The position numbers were made by a program, and so were the translations under genes. DNA of 64,000 nt, from positions 1 through 64,000 of the forward strand of contig JAIOIW010000030.1 of NCBI GenBank assembly GCA_019912385.1. Direction: 5' to 3'. Positions 55,750 through 64,000 of the stretch are shown here, one piece after another; positions within the stretch are counted from its first letter, which is position 1; every line of letters starts with the position of its first letter. This DNA is from Notoacmeibacter sp. (lineage in GTDB: Bacteria; Pseudomonadota; Alphaproteobacteria; Rhizobiales; Rhizobiaceae). The notes below the pieces were generated by a model. That model saw only the letters and a program-made list of their open reading frames with translations. It was not told where the DNA came from and ran no database searches.

Positions 55750-57078
55750 TCAGGACTCCGACTTCAGTTCGTCCCATTCCTCACCTGACTTCCTGAGGGC
55801 ATCCGCGGGCGAAATGTTGCCCAGGATAGCCGACTGCCAGGCAGCGCCATTGGTCTCGCTCCAGTCGCCGAACCACGGGGTGACCACGTCCTTCTTGCGG
55901 GCTAGCGCCTGCTGCTGCTGGATGACCTCGACATCGGCATAGGAGTTGTACTTCTCGCGGATTGCCGGATCCTCGAACAGCGGTTTCACGCCGAAGCCGG
56001 CCCCGATATCGAGAAACAGCAGCTTCTGGAATGTGTAGGCACCGTTCGACTTGCCGCCGAACCACTCGATCAGCTTCGCGGCGTTGTCCGCGCGCGCCTT
56101 GTCTGCTGCGGCTTGGGCGGACATGCCGTGGAAGCGCATCCAGCCCACCGTGGCATGGGAACCATCGGCGCCCATGGGCATCAGCGCCTGCTTCGCGCGG
56201 CCGGCAATCTGCGACTGTGCCGGGTCGTTGAGCATGGCCAGGCGGTACTTCGGCAGGAGGGCAAAGGCATGGTTGCCGGATGCAAATGCCTTGAGGCCCG
56301 ACAGTTCTCCCGTCTCGACGCAACCCGGCGAGACGATCTTGTGCTTGTTGACCGCATCCACGATCCACCGAAGCGCGGCCTGGGCGCCGAGCTTCTCGTC
56401 CTGCATGACCGAGTCGCCATTGTCGTCCGTGAAGCGCCCGCCCTGCGAGAAGACCATGGCCGACATGAATTCGATCAGCCAGCTTTCCTTGGCCATCGCA
56501 AGCATCATCGGGAAATCGGAAATTCCCTTCTCCTTCATGACGAGAGACTGCTCGACGACCTCGTCCCAACTGGACGGCGGCGCGGAGAAGCCGGCTTCCT
56601 GCAGTTTGTCGGCGTCATAGAGGAAGCCCATGAAATCGGTGTAGTAGGTCAGCCCGTACTGGCGTCCATTATACGTCATCGAGTCCGTACAGAAGGCCTC
56701 GGCGTCGCTGTTGTAGGCCATGAGTGATTCATATTCGTCGATCGGCGAAATCCAGCCGGCCTCGGCCCATTCCGGCAGCCATGCGTCGGAAACCCACATC
56801 ACGTCCATCGGCGCAGCGCCTACGAACTTCGTCACCATCGCGTCCCGATACTGGGCCCATGGCGAATTCGCATATTCTACGGTCAGACCGGTCGCCTGCT
56901 CAAAGGCGGCCGCATGGCTCTTCACCAGGTCGACCGCCGCCGACCACGTCTGGAAGTTGACGCCGCCGCCCGCTGCAAACGCCTTCACCGCCGGCATTGC
57001 GAATGCCGCCACCCCGGCCGCAGCCGAGGCTTTCAGAAATTCGCGCCTGCCTATCGCGCGACCGATACCGTTCTTCAT
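55750..57078 (-). CDS. ABC transporter solute-binding protein, Tat-exported
   Basis: The 442-residue periplasmic protein has a Tat signal: IGRREFLKASAAAGVAAFAM (residues 8-27). The mature protein has the extracellular solute-binding protein fold (NFQTWSAAVDLVKSHAAAFE, VMWVSDAWLPEWAEAGWISP, YGLTYYTDFMGFLYDADKLQ). Tat export suggests folding with a ligand or cofactor in the cytoplasm or a need for tight control. It is the first gene of the operon, with a palindrome 102 bases upstream. Confidence 0.95.
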   Translation of the reverse strand: MKNGIGRAIGRREFLKASAAAGVAAFAMPAVKAFAAGGGVNFQTWSAAVDLVKSHAAAFEQATGLTVEYANSPWAQYRDAMVTKFVGAAPMDVMWVSDAWLPEWAEAGWISPIDEYESLMAYNSDAEAFCTDSMTYNGRQYGLTYYTDFMGFLYDADKLQEAGFSAPPSSWDEVVEQSLVMKEKGISDFPMMLAMAKESWLIEFMSAMVFSQGGRFTDDNGDSVMQDEKLGAQAALRWIVDAVNKHKIVSPGCVETGELSGLKAFASGNHAFALLPKYRLAMLNDPAQSQIAGRAKQALMPMGADGSHATVGWMRFHGMSAQAAADKARADNAAKLIEWFGGKSNGAYTFQKLLFLDIGAGFGVKPLFEDPAIREKYNSYADVEVIQQQQALARKKDVVTPWFGDWSETNGAAWQSAILGNISPADALRKSGEEWDELKSES

Positions 57079-57179
57079 CTGACATCTCCCTTTTATCGCT
57101 CCCTCCCGGCGTCAGTCCGGCCGCGAGCTCGTCGGGACGTCCCGACCTCCACGATGAAACGGTAGCAGCGGTTTTGTTT

Positions 57180-57195
57180 GTCGTCAATTGACGAC
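57180..57195. promoter_or_regulatory. TetR-family operator candidate in front of the catabolic operon
   Basis: GTCGTCAATTGACGAC is a perfect 16-base palindrome, 102 bases upstream of the binding-protein start. The same core TCGTCAATTGACGA recurs at 58030-58043. Identical unusual palindromes bracketing the tetR gene strongly suggest binding by that regulator. Confidence 0.82.
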
Positions 57196-57244
57196 TTATG
57201 TCGCATGCGTAATTCCGACGGACAGGATGTCGGTGCCTGGACTC

Positions 57245-57940
57245 TCAGCGCTCTACGCGCTCGAACTGGGAGACGATTGAGTCGAAGCCGCTCAGGAAGA
57301 CGCGAACGTGCATCGCCACTACCATGTCCTGCGGGATGACGTGGCTCGCGCGGTAGATGTGCCGCCGAATCGCGTAGTGGGAGATCGCGCCGTGGATGGT
57401 CCAGCCGACTTCGTGCACCGCCTCCTGCTCCATATCGAGCTTCATGCCGCGTTCGTGGGCGGTTTCCGCCACGATGGTCTCGGTCAGCTTCGTGATGATC
57501 GAGGAGATGTAGTTCGGCGCCATGTCGGCTTCCGCAAGTGAGGAGTAGAGAAACAGCCTCAGCCAGCGCCTTCCAAGAACGGCGTCAAGATAATCGTTGT
57601 AGAACTTGGTGAGCCGGTCATGCATCGGACGGTTCCGGTCGCTCAGTTCCGCGAACCACACGGCCTGGAATGGACCGACGATTGCGGTGTCGTACACCTC
57701 GCGGAGAAGATCTTCCTTGGTCGGAAAGAACCGGTAGAGGAGCCGCTGCGAGATCCCGCATTCGGCAGCTAATGCGCGCGTCTGGGCGGTCAGGCCATAC
57801 TCTGCGAAAAGCTCCGTGGCCTTTTTCAGGATCTGGGCCCGCCGTTCGGCATAGGGCATGCGCCTGACTTTTTTCCTTGACGCGGGCGACGGTTCTTCCC
57901 TGCCTAGCCTTCCGCGCAAACTCGTCGATTTTGCCTTCAC
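57245..57940 (-). CDS. TetR-family transcriptional regulator
   Basis: The 231-residue protein has the TetR HTH in residues about 25-75 (RAQILKKATELFAEYGLTA, then ECGISQRLLYRFFPTKEDLL). The C-terminal ligand domain has a long helical body (FYNDYLDAVLGRRWLRLFLY, IHGAISHYAIRRHIYRA). It is transcribed leftward just ahead of the catabolic operon. Palindromes at 57180-57195 and 58030-58043 flank it. It likely represses the operon and itself until a pathway substrate binds. Confidence 0.94.
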   Translation of the reverse strand: MKAKSTSLRGRLGREEPSPASRKKVRRMPYAERRAQILKKATELFAEYGLTAQTRALAAECGISQRLLYRFFPTKEDLLREVYDTAIVGPFQAVWFAELSDRNRPMHDRLTKFYNDYLDAVLGRRWLRLFLYSSLAEADMAPNYISSIITKLTETIVAETAHERGMKLDMEQEAVHEVGWTIHGAISHYAIRRHIYRASHVIPQDMVVAMHVRVFLSGFDSIVSQFERVER

Positions 57941-58029
57941 AGGTCACATTTCCCAAGTTGATTGCCGGTGCGATTCAACGTCGGGTGATACCATGAAATC
58001 GCTGGAAGCGATAATTCTTGCGCATATTA

Positions 58030-58043
58030 TCGTCAATTGACGA
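58030..58043. promoter_or_regulatory. Second copy of the TetR-type operator
   Basis: TCGTCAATTGACGA matches the core of the palindrome at 57180-57195. It lies between the divergent tetR (start 57940) and NIPSNAP (start 58122) genes, so it could control both. Confidence 0.8.
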
Positions 58044-58121
58044 ATTAATGATCGCGAGTCATTGTCGCAAGCACGGCAAGGGTCTCCCCTCCGGAAGACC
58101 CGCAGATTGGAAGGTTCACAA

Positions 58122-58433
58122 ATGATCTTTGAGCAGCGTGTCTATCAGCTTGGCGCCGGACAGGCAGGCGAATTCCTGAAAGTGTATGAGGCCGAGGGGC
58201 TCCACATCATCACCAAATACGCAAGACTCGTCGGCTGCTGGACGACCGAGAGCGGGACGCTCAATTCAGTCGTCTTCATCTGGTCCTACGATGATTTCGG
58301 GCACCGGAGCGCTCAACGGGCAAAGCTGGGAGCCGATGCCGAATGGCAGGCATTCGTCCCGAAGATCCTGCCATTTCTCGTGCACCAGGAAAGCACCTTC
58401 CTGACGCCAACGGCCTTCTCCCCGCTCGCCTGA
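58122..58433 (+). CDS. NIPSNAP-family protein
   Basis: The 103-residue protein has the NIPSNAP ferredoxin-like fold: MIFEQRVYQLGAGQAGEFLK at the start, VGCWTTESGTLNSVVFIWSY, then a final helix with AQRAKLGADAEWQAFVPKIL. Members often accompany catabolic or monooxygenase genes. ATG 58122 is behind GGAAGG. It is divergent from tetR and shares the palindrome, so it is likely part of the regulon. Its role is unknown. Confidence 0.88.
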   Translation: MIFEQRVYQLGAGQAGEFLKVYEAEGLHIITKYARLVGCWTTESGTLNSVVFIWSYDDFGHRSAQRAKLGADAEWQAFVPKILPFLVHQESTFLTPTAFSPLA

Positions 58434-58679
58434 GGAAACGAGCGATGCCGGAATATGAAATCGGCGCGATCGGTGACCGGTTGGAGGCCGCGGTTCAAAG
58501 ACGTTGCCGTGCCAGTCGGCATCGGGATCCACACCGAATCCCAGGTGCCCAATGAAGGCCGGTTCGTCTGCTTCCCACGTCAATTCCGGCTGACCAGAAT
58601 AGGTCTCGATGCGGTCACCAGGCGCTTCGAGCGTTTCACGCGCGGCGCAAAGCGCCTGTGTCAGCCGGCCCAGGTCTCG
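58434..58679. other. Region without a supported gene
   Basis: This stretch between the NIPSNAP gene and the gyrB fragment has no convincing frame. The minus strand contains a run that looks like a decayed fragment (FIGHLGFGVDPDADWHG near 58510-58560), but no start, stop or family can be assigned. Confidence 0.4.
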
Positions 58680-58870
58680 CGAGACGAGCGCGATCTCGGC
58701 TACGGCGACGATGCCCGCGCGCTCAGCCGCTTCGCCGCCGCGCGTGGCGACATCTATGGTGCGCTGCCGGTGCCGATTCTCTGTTTGCCGGCCTGGTGGG
58801 CGAGGAGGTGGGGCCGCGCCGCGAATTCATCGAGGACATCGCGCTGAGCGTGGCCAATCTGGACGTCTGA
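58680..58870 (+). pseudogene. gyrB 3'-end fragment
   Basis: The sequence matches gyrB 42775-42860 (reading DARALSRFAAARGDIYG) and then, after loss of the intervening about 200 bases, gyrB 43060-43161 (ADSLFAGLVGEEVGPRREFI, ending SVANLDV and the same TGA). The joint, near 58762, also shifts the frame. Divergence is substantial, so this is an old partial duplication. It is unlikely to be translated. Confidence 0.88.
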
Positions 58871-58926
58871 CGCCGGTCCGCTTGCGGCCTCCGCTTCTGC
58901 CGAACGGCGCGACCATGCCTTCCTCG

Positions 58927-60450
58927 TTAGCGCACCGGTGCGCCGCATGGTGTGCCCGATGCTGCAAAACAGGGCAGGCCGGTCTGCCCGCAGGCCGCAG
59001 CCGCCACCCTGGCAGGAGAAATGGCGGCGCCGAACCTGACGCTTGCAGCGAGCGGATAATGGTCAACCGCGTTACCGCCCGCAATCGGATGCGCGACCTC
59101 GCCGATACCGTCGCCATTCGTGTCGACAAACCCTTCCGCCGCCTCGTCGAAATCCGAATGGTGGTTGCCGCGCGTGCCATCATTCCATTGGTTCGGAACC
59201 GCAAGCATCTGGCGGTCGACCGGCCCGCCCTTGGCAACACCCTGGACGCGGGCCGGCGCAGTGTCTCGCCCTGAGGTATCGAAGGCATTGGCCCCGTTGC
59301 CGTCCAGATCGTTGCCAATGATCAAGTTTGCGATCGCAGGCGGGTTCGAGGGGAGGCCACGTTCCAGGCGAATGCCGAAATCCGCGTTCTGCCGGACATG
59401 GTTTTCCTGCACCGTGTTCCCGGTCGAGCCAAACAGGCCGATTCCGGTTCCGTTACCGGAGACCGAGTTGGTGCCGACATGGTTTGCGTGGGCGGTGTCG
59501 AGCAGGATACCCAGGCTGTCGTTGTTTTCCGCCTCGTTGGCTTCGACGCGGGAATTGCTGGTGTCGCAGATCAGCCCGATGCCGTAGCCGCGGATATCCG
59601 GCGAGGAACCCAGGACCACGGGCGGGTTGGCGCGCGGTACCGGCTGACCGCCATTGGCGTAGGTCTTGTTGGACAAGATGGCCACGCGGCGCGCGGTGCC
59701 GACCACGATGCCGGCATGGCCGTGCCCGGACACGTCATTGCCGGCAATTTCGATATCGGACGACATTACCGCGTCGAGCGGGCGCGTCTCGGCTGTAATG
59801 ACAACGTCGCCGGCAAGCGGGCGCATGGCCTGCATCATACCGGGCGGAAAGATGGCCGATCCGACGCTGATTCCGTTATAGGCGTTCGCTTCGACCCGGT
59901 TCTCACGAATTCCGACATTGCGGCTGTTCAGGACGAAAATGCCGCCGAACCGGTTGCCGACAATCTCGTTCAGTTCGATTGCGCCACTCTCCACCCCGCG
60001 CAGGTAGACCCCGTGATGGCAACCGGAAATGCGGTTGTTGCTGATGACGGCGCCGGATGCGCGGACCATGACGCAAGCTTCTTCCGAATAGGAGGAAAAG
60101 ATCCCGAATTGCAGGGACCGCGACCGCGAAGCCGTGATCTCGAAACCGTTGATCACCACTCCGGCCGCCTTGATTTCAATGGCGGAAGATGCCGCACCTC
60201 CATCAATTCGCGGCGCGCCGCCGCCATCGTCCTTTCCAAGCAGAGAGACCGGTCGTGCAATCACGATTGCCTCGCGATAGTCGCCGCTGGAAACCTCGAT
60301 GGTTGCTCCGGCCGGAGCGGCATCGAGCGCGGCGGAAATCGTGGGGTAGCCGGTACCGGTTTCGGCAATCCGCACGTCGGATATGGCCGGCGATGACACG
60401 GCGAAGGCCGAAGCCACGGCGACCGTGAAAACGAGGAAAAGCGATTTCAT
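58927..60450 (-). CDS. NosD-like right-handed parallel beta-helix protein
   Basis: The 507-residue secreted protein (signal peptide residues 1-24) has many PbH1-type repeats with Asn/Gly turns: VRASGAVISNNRISGCHHGV, GIRENRVEANAYNGISVGSA, NSVSGNGTGIGLFGSTGN. This matches NosD/carbohydrate-binding beta-helix proteins. No nos (nitrous oxide reductase) genes are nearby, so copper delivery is doubtful; a glycan- or surface-binding role is equally likely. The start is the ATG complementary to 60448-60450. Confidence 0.85.
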   Translation of the reverse strand: MKSLFLVFTVAVASAFAVSSPAISDVRIAETGTGYPTISAALDAAPAGATIEVSSGDYREAIVIARPVSLLGKDDGGGAPRIDGGAASSAIEIKAAGVVINGFEITASRSRSLQFGIFSSYSEEACVMVRASGAVISNNRISGCHHGVYLRGVESGAIELNEIVGNRFGGIFVLNSRNVGIRENRVEANAYNGISVGSAIFPPGMMQAMRPLAGDVVITAETRPLDAVMSSDIEIAGNDVSGHGHAGIVVGTARRVAILSNKTYANGGQPVPRANPPVVLGSSPDIRGYGIGLICDTSNSRVEANEAENNDSLGILLDTAHANHVGTNSVSGNGTGIGLFGSTGNTVQENHVRQNADFGIRLERGLPSNPPAIANLIIGNDLDGNGANAFDTSGRDTAPARVQGVAKGGPVDRQMLAVPNQWNDGTRGNHHSDFDEAAEGFVDTNGDGIGEVAHPIAGGNAVDHYPLAASVRFGAAISPARVAAAACGQTGLPCFAASGTPCGAPVR

Positions 60451-60798
60451 GATCCAGCCCCTGCAAATTGCTGCCAATCAATTTGTATGAGCCGGAACGG
60501 ACATCCGGCGATGATGCATGTCAATACTTGCTGCCGCCCGGGCCGTCTGCGCGAGGCAAGCGCCTGGCGGCGCAACGTATGGACGCCGGTGGAGACGGTG
60601 AACGGCACGCCTTTCCAGGTTCCGTAAGTCGGGAAGTTGCCCGAACACCATATGGCTGTGGAACGTGGCGCGAAACGGCAGCATGCAATTGTCAAGCCGC
60701 AACCGGACCCAAAACAGGGCGTGCACCCGGTTGCCCGGCGGCGCGCGGCCGGATGCCGTCGCATTCATGGCTTGCAGACATCGCCGCGGGTGCGCCGT
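60451..60798. other. Intergenic region, no supported gene
   Basis: This 348-base gap between the beta-helix gene and the TRAP permease has several overlapping short frames on the minus strand, but none has a clear ribosome site or family feature. It probably holds the promoter of the beta-helix gene and the end of the TRAP transcript. Confidence 0.5.
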
Positions 60799-62103
60799 CT
60801 ACCCGATCATCGTGTCCGGCAGGATCAGCACAATCTGCGGGAACAGCACCAGGATGATCAGCGTCACGAGCATGGCGAACCAGAACGGAACGATGCCCCT
60901 GAAGATCGTGCCCAGCGGCACGTTCCGCGCCACCGACTTGACGATGAAGACATTGATGCCGACCGGCGGCGAGATCAGCCCCATTTCCAGCGTCAACACG
61001 ACCAGCACCCCGAACCAGATCGGATCGATCCCGAGCTGGTTGACGATCGGAAAGAAGATCGGCAGGGTCAGCACCATCATCGCGAAGCCCTCAAGAAAGC
61101 AGCCGAGCACCAGGTAGATGGCGAGGATCAGCGCCAGGATCCCTAAAACCGGCAGGTCGAGCGCTTCGATGGCCGAACCGACGAACTGGGGAATATGGCT
61201 CAGCGCCAGGAACGGGTTGATGATATGCGCCGCGATCAGGATCAGCATCACGGTCGCCGTGGTGACGATCGAATCCTTTGCCGCTGCCCATAGCGCCGGC
61301 AGGGACAGTTTCGACGTCACGAATCCAAGCGCGATGACGAAACCCGCGCCCACCGCGGCAGCTTCGACGGGCGAGAATATGCCGCCATAGATGCCGCCGA
61401 TGGTCAGCATGATGATCATGATGATTGGGCCGGCGCCGAGCATTGCGCCGAGTTTTTCGCGCGCCGATGTCCTCGGTCCCGCGGGACCCATTGCCGGGCG
61501 CCACCAGCAGATGCCGGTGATCGTCAGGATGAAGATTCCGAGCAGAAGAAGGCCGGGCAGAACGCCCGCGAGAAACAGCCGGCCGATGGATTGCTCCGTC
61601 AGGATCGCATAGATCACGAAGCCGGTGGAAGGCGGGATCAGGATGCCGAGCGTCCCCCCCGCCGCGACAACGCCGGTCGAGAGCCGCGGGTCGTATTCGA
61701 AGCGGTCCATTTCGGAAAGCGCCACCTTGCCCATGGTCAGCGCGGAGGCGACGGACGATCCGGAAAGCGCGGCAAACCCGCCGCAGCCGATCACCGTGGC
61801 CGAGGCCAGTCCGCCGCGGACCTGCCCGATGATCGCATAGGCCGCGTCATAGAGCTGCCGGCTCATGCCGGTCGCGGACGCGACGTTTCCCATCAGGATG
61901 AACAGCGGGATGACGACCAGTTCGGGCGACGAAGCCAGCGTGAACGCCTCCGAGGCCAGTGTGCTGTTGGCCGCATTGAATCCGTTCAGGGCGGCGATGC
62001 CGAAATAGCCGACCACGAACATCGCGAAGGCGACCGGGACGCGGATGATGACCAGGACAAGAAGAGCGGCCAGCCCGAGCAGACCGACGGCTGAGGCGCT
62101 CAT
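60799..62103 (-). CDS. TRAP transporter large permease (DctM family)
   Basis: The 434-residue protein has 12 or so membrane helices and the DctM motifs: VIPLFILMGNVASATGMSRQ, CGGFAALSGSSVASALTMGK, GILIPPSTGFVIYAILTEQS and EMGLISPPVGINVFIVKS near the end. It is the substrate channel of a sodium-driven tripartite transporter. It starts at the ATG complementary to 62101-62103, overlapping the small permease stop. Confidence 0.96.
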   Translation of the reverse strand: MSASAVGLLGLAALLVLVIIRVPVAFAMFVVGYFGIAALNGFNAANSTLASEAFTLASSPELVVIPLFILMGNVASATGMSRQLYDAAYAIIGQVRGGLASATVIGCGGFAALSGSSVASALTMGKVALSEMDRFEYDPRLSTGVVAAGGTLGILIPPSTGFVIYAILTEQSIGRLFLAGVLPGLLLLGIFILTITGICWWRPAMGPAGPRTSAREKLGAMLGAGPIIMIIMLTIGGIYGGIFSPVEAAAVGAGFVIALGFVTSKLSLPALWAAAKDSIVTTATVMLILIAAHIINPFLALSHIPQFVGSAIEALDLPVLGILALILAIYLVLGCFLEGFAMMVLTLPIFFPIVNQLGIDPIWFGVLVVLTLEMGLISPPVGINVFIVKSVARNVPLGTIFRGIVPFWFAMLVTLIILVLFPQIVLILPDTMIG

Positions 62104-62606
62104 GAAGCGGAATCCTCCATCCGCACGTCGCGAATGCCCATCGTCAGCTCGACGGCGCGCAGCGTCATGCCGATCGCGGTCAACGCGGAGAAGGCGCACA
62201 GCGCCCACTGGAACCACGCCTTGGGCAGGTTAAGCAGGTTGGTCGACAAGTTGAGCATGAGCGAGAGCCTGGCGCTCTCGTAAACGGTCCAGGCGATCAT
62301 CGCGAAAATCACGGCGCCCAGAAGCGCCGATGCGATATCGATGATCTTGTTGAAGCCCGCCGGAAAATGGCGCTCGAAAACATCGATGGCGATGTGACCG
62401 CCCTTGCGGTCGCACAGCGCCATGGCGCCGAAAACCACAATCACCAGCGTCATGGTGATGAGGTCCTGCGACCCCAGCAGGGGATATCCCAGGGCGCGGC
62501 CGATCACGTCGACGAGAATGATGGCCACCTCGACGATCAGGCCGATCGAACCGGTAATCGCGGACAGGCCGATGAGCCTGTCCGCCAGTCGCCGAATTGC
62601 CAGCAT
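62100..62606 (-). CDS. TRAP transporter small permease (DctQ family)
   Basis: The 168-residue protein has four membrane helices with the DctQ pattern: IVEVAIILVDVIGRALGYPL, GSQDLITMTLVIVVFGAMAL, RKGGHIAIDVFERHFP. It partners with the large permease. It overlaps that gene and is 6 bases downstream of the binding protein gene. Confidence 0.94.
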   Translation of the reverse strand: MLAIRRLADRLIGLSAITGSIGLIVEVAIILVDVIGRALGYPLLGSQDLITMTLVIVVFGAMALCDRKGGHIAIDVFERHFPAGFNKIIDIASALLGAVIFAMIAWTVYESARLSLMLNLSTNLLNLPKAWFQWALCAFSALTAIGMTLRAVELTMGIRDVRMEDSAS

Positions 62607-62612
62607 TGCGGC

Positions 62613-63596
62613 TTATTCGCCCCGCATCGCCTTGAGTACGTCCTGCGCACCGAGATCGGCGATCACCTTGTCGGCCACGGGAAGCGTGGCCTTGGCGAAG
62701 GCTTCGATCCCCGCAGCGTCGAGCTCGATCACGGTCTTTTTCGGGTCGGCCTTGAGGCCGGCGATCGTCTGGTCGGCCTTCGCGTTCCAGGCGTCTTCCG
62801 CGCTCTTGGAGAGCGCGCGGCCGCTGTTGGCGTCGATCGCCGCCTTCTGGTCGTCGGGCAGGCTGTCATACTTGGCCTGGTTCATGACCGCGAAAAACGC
62901 GATCCGGCCGAGCGGGGCGCCGATCGTGTAGCTGTTGGCGACCTCGAGCAGCTTGAAGTCGGCAATGGCGCTCGACCCCGTGATGATGCCGTCGATCAGT
63001 CCGGTCTGCAAGGCGTTGTAGACCTGCGGGATCGGCATCTGGACCGGCGTCGCGCCAAGTGCGGTCACCACGTCGGCGGCAACAGAACCCGCGACGCGGA
63101 TCTTCAGGCCGGCCATGTCTTGCGGCGTGCGGATCTGCTTGTCCCGCATGATGATGACATTCGGCTCGGATACCCAGAGCGCCAGCGGTTTGGTGCCCGG
63201 ATATTCCGAGGCCAGGTGGCTGTCATAGGCATTCCACAGCATGTCATAGCCGGTGGCGCCGTCCTTTACGGCACCGGGCAGCTCGATGATCATCGTCTTG
63301 GGGAACTGCGACGACGTGTAGCCCTGCAAGCTCCACGACATGTCGGCCGCACCCTGGACCACGCGGACATATTGCTCCACCGGACCGGCACCCAGTTCAC
63401 CGCCCGGATAGTTGCGGATCGTGAGGGCTCCGTTGGTTGCCGCATTCACGCCTTCGGCGAGCTTGTCGATCACGGAAGCCGTAACCGTATGCTGCGGCGG
63501 TACGAACGATGCGAATTTCAATTCCTCCGCCTTTGCCGCAGCGGAGAGCCCGGCAAGAAACAGCGCCGCAGCGGCGAGCCTTGTGACATGCTTCAT
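62613..63596 (-). CDS. TRAP transporter substrate-binding protein (DctP family)
   Basis: The 327-residue periplasmic protein (signal peptide of about 22 residues) has LKFASFVPPQHTVTASVIDK, YPGGELGAGPVEQYVRVVQG and KIRVAGSVAADVVTALGATP with the Arg that binds the substrate carboxylate. The ATG complementary to 63594-63596 is preferred because GGAGG is spaced 7 bases from it; an ATG 6 bases earlier is too close. The substrate is likely a carboxylate linked to the methyltransferase-family gene upstream. Confidence 0.95.
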   Translation of the reverse strand: MKHVTRLAAAALFLAGLSAAAKAEELKFASFVPPQHTVTASVIDKLAEGVNAATNGALTIRNYPGGELGAGPVEQYVRVVQGAADMSWSLQGYTSSQFPKTMIIELPGAVKDGATGYDMLWNAYDSHLASEYPGTKPLALWVSEPNVIIMRDKQIRTPQDMAGLKIRVAGSVAADVVTALGATPVQMPIPQVYNALQTGLIDGIITGSSAIADFKLLEVANSYTIGAPLGRIAFFAVMNQAKYDSLPDDQKAAIDANSGRALSKSAEDAWNAKADQTIAGLKADPKKTVIELDAAGIEAFAKATLPVADKVIADLGAQDVLKAMRGE

Positions 63597-63686
63597 CTTC
63601 ATTCCTCCCGTTGATGACGCATCGATACTGGTACTGTGTTCCCGTCCCGGAAAATGCACGTCGCCGGGACGGAAGAATGCGGCCGT

Positions 63687-64000
63687 TCAGGCTGACGACT
63701 TCGTCCGCCAGCTGTCGGCGTAGCTCTCCCGCGCCTCGCGCGCATAGGGCGTTGGCGAGACACGCACGCGGATCTCGGCCTGCTTGTGCGGCTCGGTCGA
63801 TGTCTTGCCGGTCGTCTCGGGCTCGCCCCAGACGAGCGTCAGGACATCGCCGACCTCCACGTCGGCATCGACGACGCCCAGCGACAGCATGCACCGTTCG
63901 TTGAACGAATACCCGTTGAACATGGACATCCCGACCATCTTGCCGTCGCGCGTCACCATGTCGGCACTGGTCGATGCATAGTTGGGCTGCGGGAAGTCGA
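63687..64000 (-). CDS. Folate-dependent aminomethyltransferase/O-demethylase family protein (C-terminal part)
   Basis: Only the C-terminal 103 residues are inside the window; the N-terminus lies beyond the right edge. MSMFNGYSFNERCMLSLGVV, DVEVGDVLTLVWGEP and KQAEIRVRVSPTPYAREARE are typical of the GcvT-like C-terminal domain of tetrahydrofolate-dependent demethylases (LigM/DmdA-like). Such enzymes move methyl groups from methoxyaromatics or sulfonium compounds to folate. The TRAP system downstream would import the substrate. Confidence 0.8.
   Translation of the reverse strand, partial: DFPQPNYASTSADMVTRDGKMVGMSMFNGYSFNERCMLSLGVVDADVEVGDVLTLVWGEPETTGKTSTEPHKQAEIRVRVSPTPYAREARESYADSWRTKSSA

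Overview
The window is a high-GC alphaproteobacterial chromosome segment, most likely from the Hyphomicrobiales (Rhizobiales), Phyllobacteriaceae-like. The pointers are the conserved glk / ABC exporter / dapB / gpmA block, hrcA-grpE next to rph, the rsmI-yraN pair divergent from an LpoA-like lipoprotein gene, and the abundance of ABC and TRAP uptake systems. The genus cannot be fixed from the sequence alone.

Positions 1-15045 are the right-hand part of a temperate prophage integrated at the 3' end of a tRNA-Leu(CAG) gene (15046-15130). A leftward arm carries a GcrA-like regulator, a CII-like protein and an unusual Met-type tRNA. A divergent immunity region follows, with three copies of the operator TTTCAT-N5-ATGAAA. 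From 2602 to 15037 all genes are rightward and tightly packed, many with ATGA-type overlaps: small early genes, an HD hydrolase, SSB, a DUF2303 protein, a phage DNA polymerase sliding clamp, a MazG/DUF550-type nucleotide hydrolase, a Gp37/Gp68-type protein and a dihydrofolate reductase. Then come a complete diversity-generating retroelement (DGR), an excisionase-like HTH protein and a tyrosine integrase. No capsid, tail or lysis genes are visible; they must lie left of the window.

The DGR (10969-13639) is the outstanding feature. It has a C-type-lectin-like target protein with a C-terminal variable repeat (VR, 11762-11880), an Avd-like accessory protein, a template repeat (TR, 12333-12451) and a reverse transcriptase with the DGR-type IGNLVSQ and YMDD motifs. 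VR and TR are 119 bp each and differ at 11 positions. All 11 are adenines in TR, which is the signature of adenine-specific mutagenic retrohoming. A GC-rich hairpin with a GGAA loop lies just after VR, and another structured element lies between TR and the RT gene.

Positions 15131-43161 are mainly core genome: gpmA, dapB, an ABC exporter, glk, mepA, an SDR, queG, a GST, uppP, a TauE-like transporter, an NDUFA9-like protein, two tandem arsC with arsR, grpE, hrcA, a membrane sulfatase-fold transferase, rph, a VOC protein, rdgB, hemW, an LpoA-like lipoprotein, rsmI, yraN, a secreted hydrolase flanked by an intact P450 gene and a P450 fragment, and gyrB.

Positions 43162-64000 are more accessory: an IS-type transposase remnant, an AT-rich promoter in front of a membrane PAS/degenerate-GGDEF/EAL protein, and a ten-gene leftward catabolic operon. 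That operon encodes a sugar-type ABC importer, a three-subunit molybdenum hydroxylase, a beta-hydroxyacid dehydrogenase-like protein, a CoxG-like protein and an M20 amidohydrolase. A TetR regulator sits next to it, with matching palindromes in front of the operon and in front of the regulator. Then follow a NIPSNAP gene, a duplicated gyrB 3' fragment, an orphan NosD-like beta-helix protein, a TRAP transporter and the end of a folate-dependent methyltransferase-family gene cut by the right edge.
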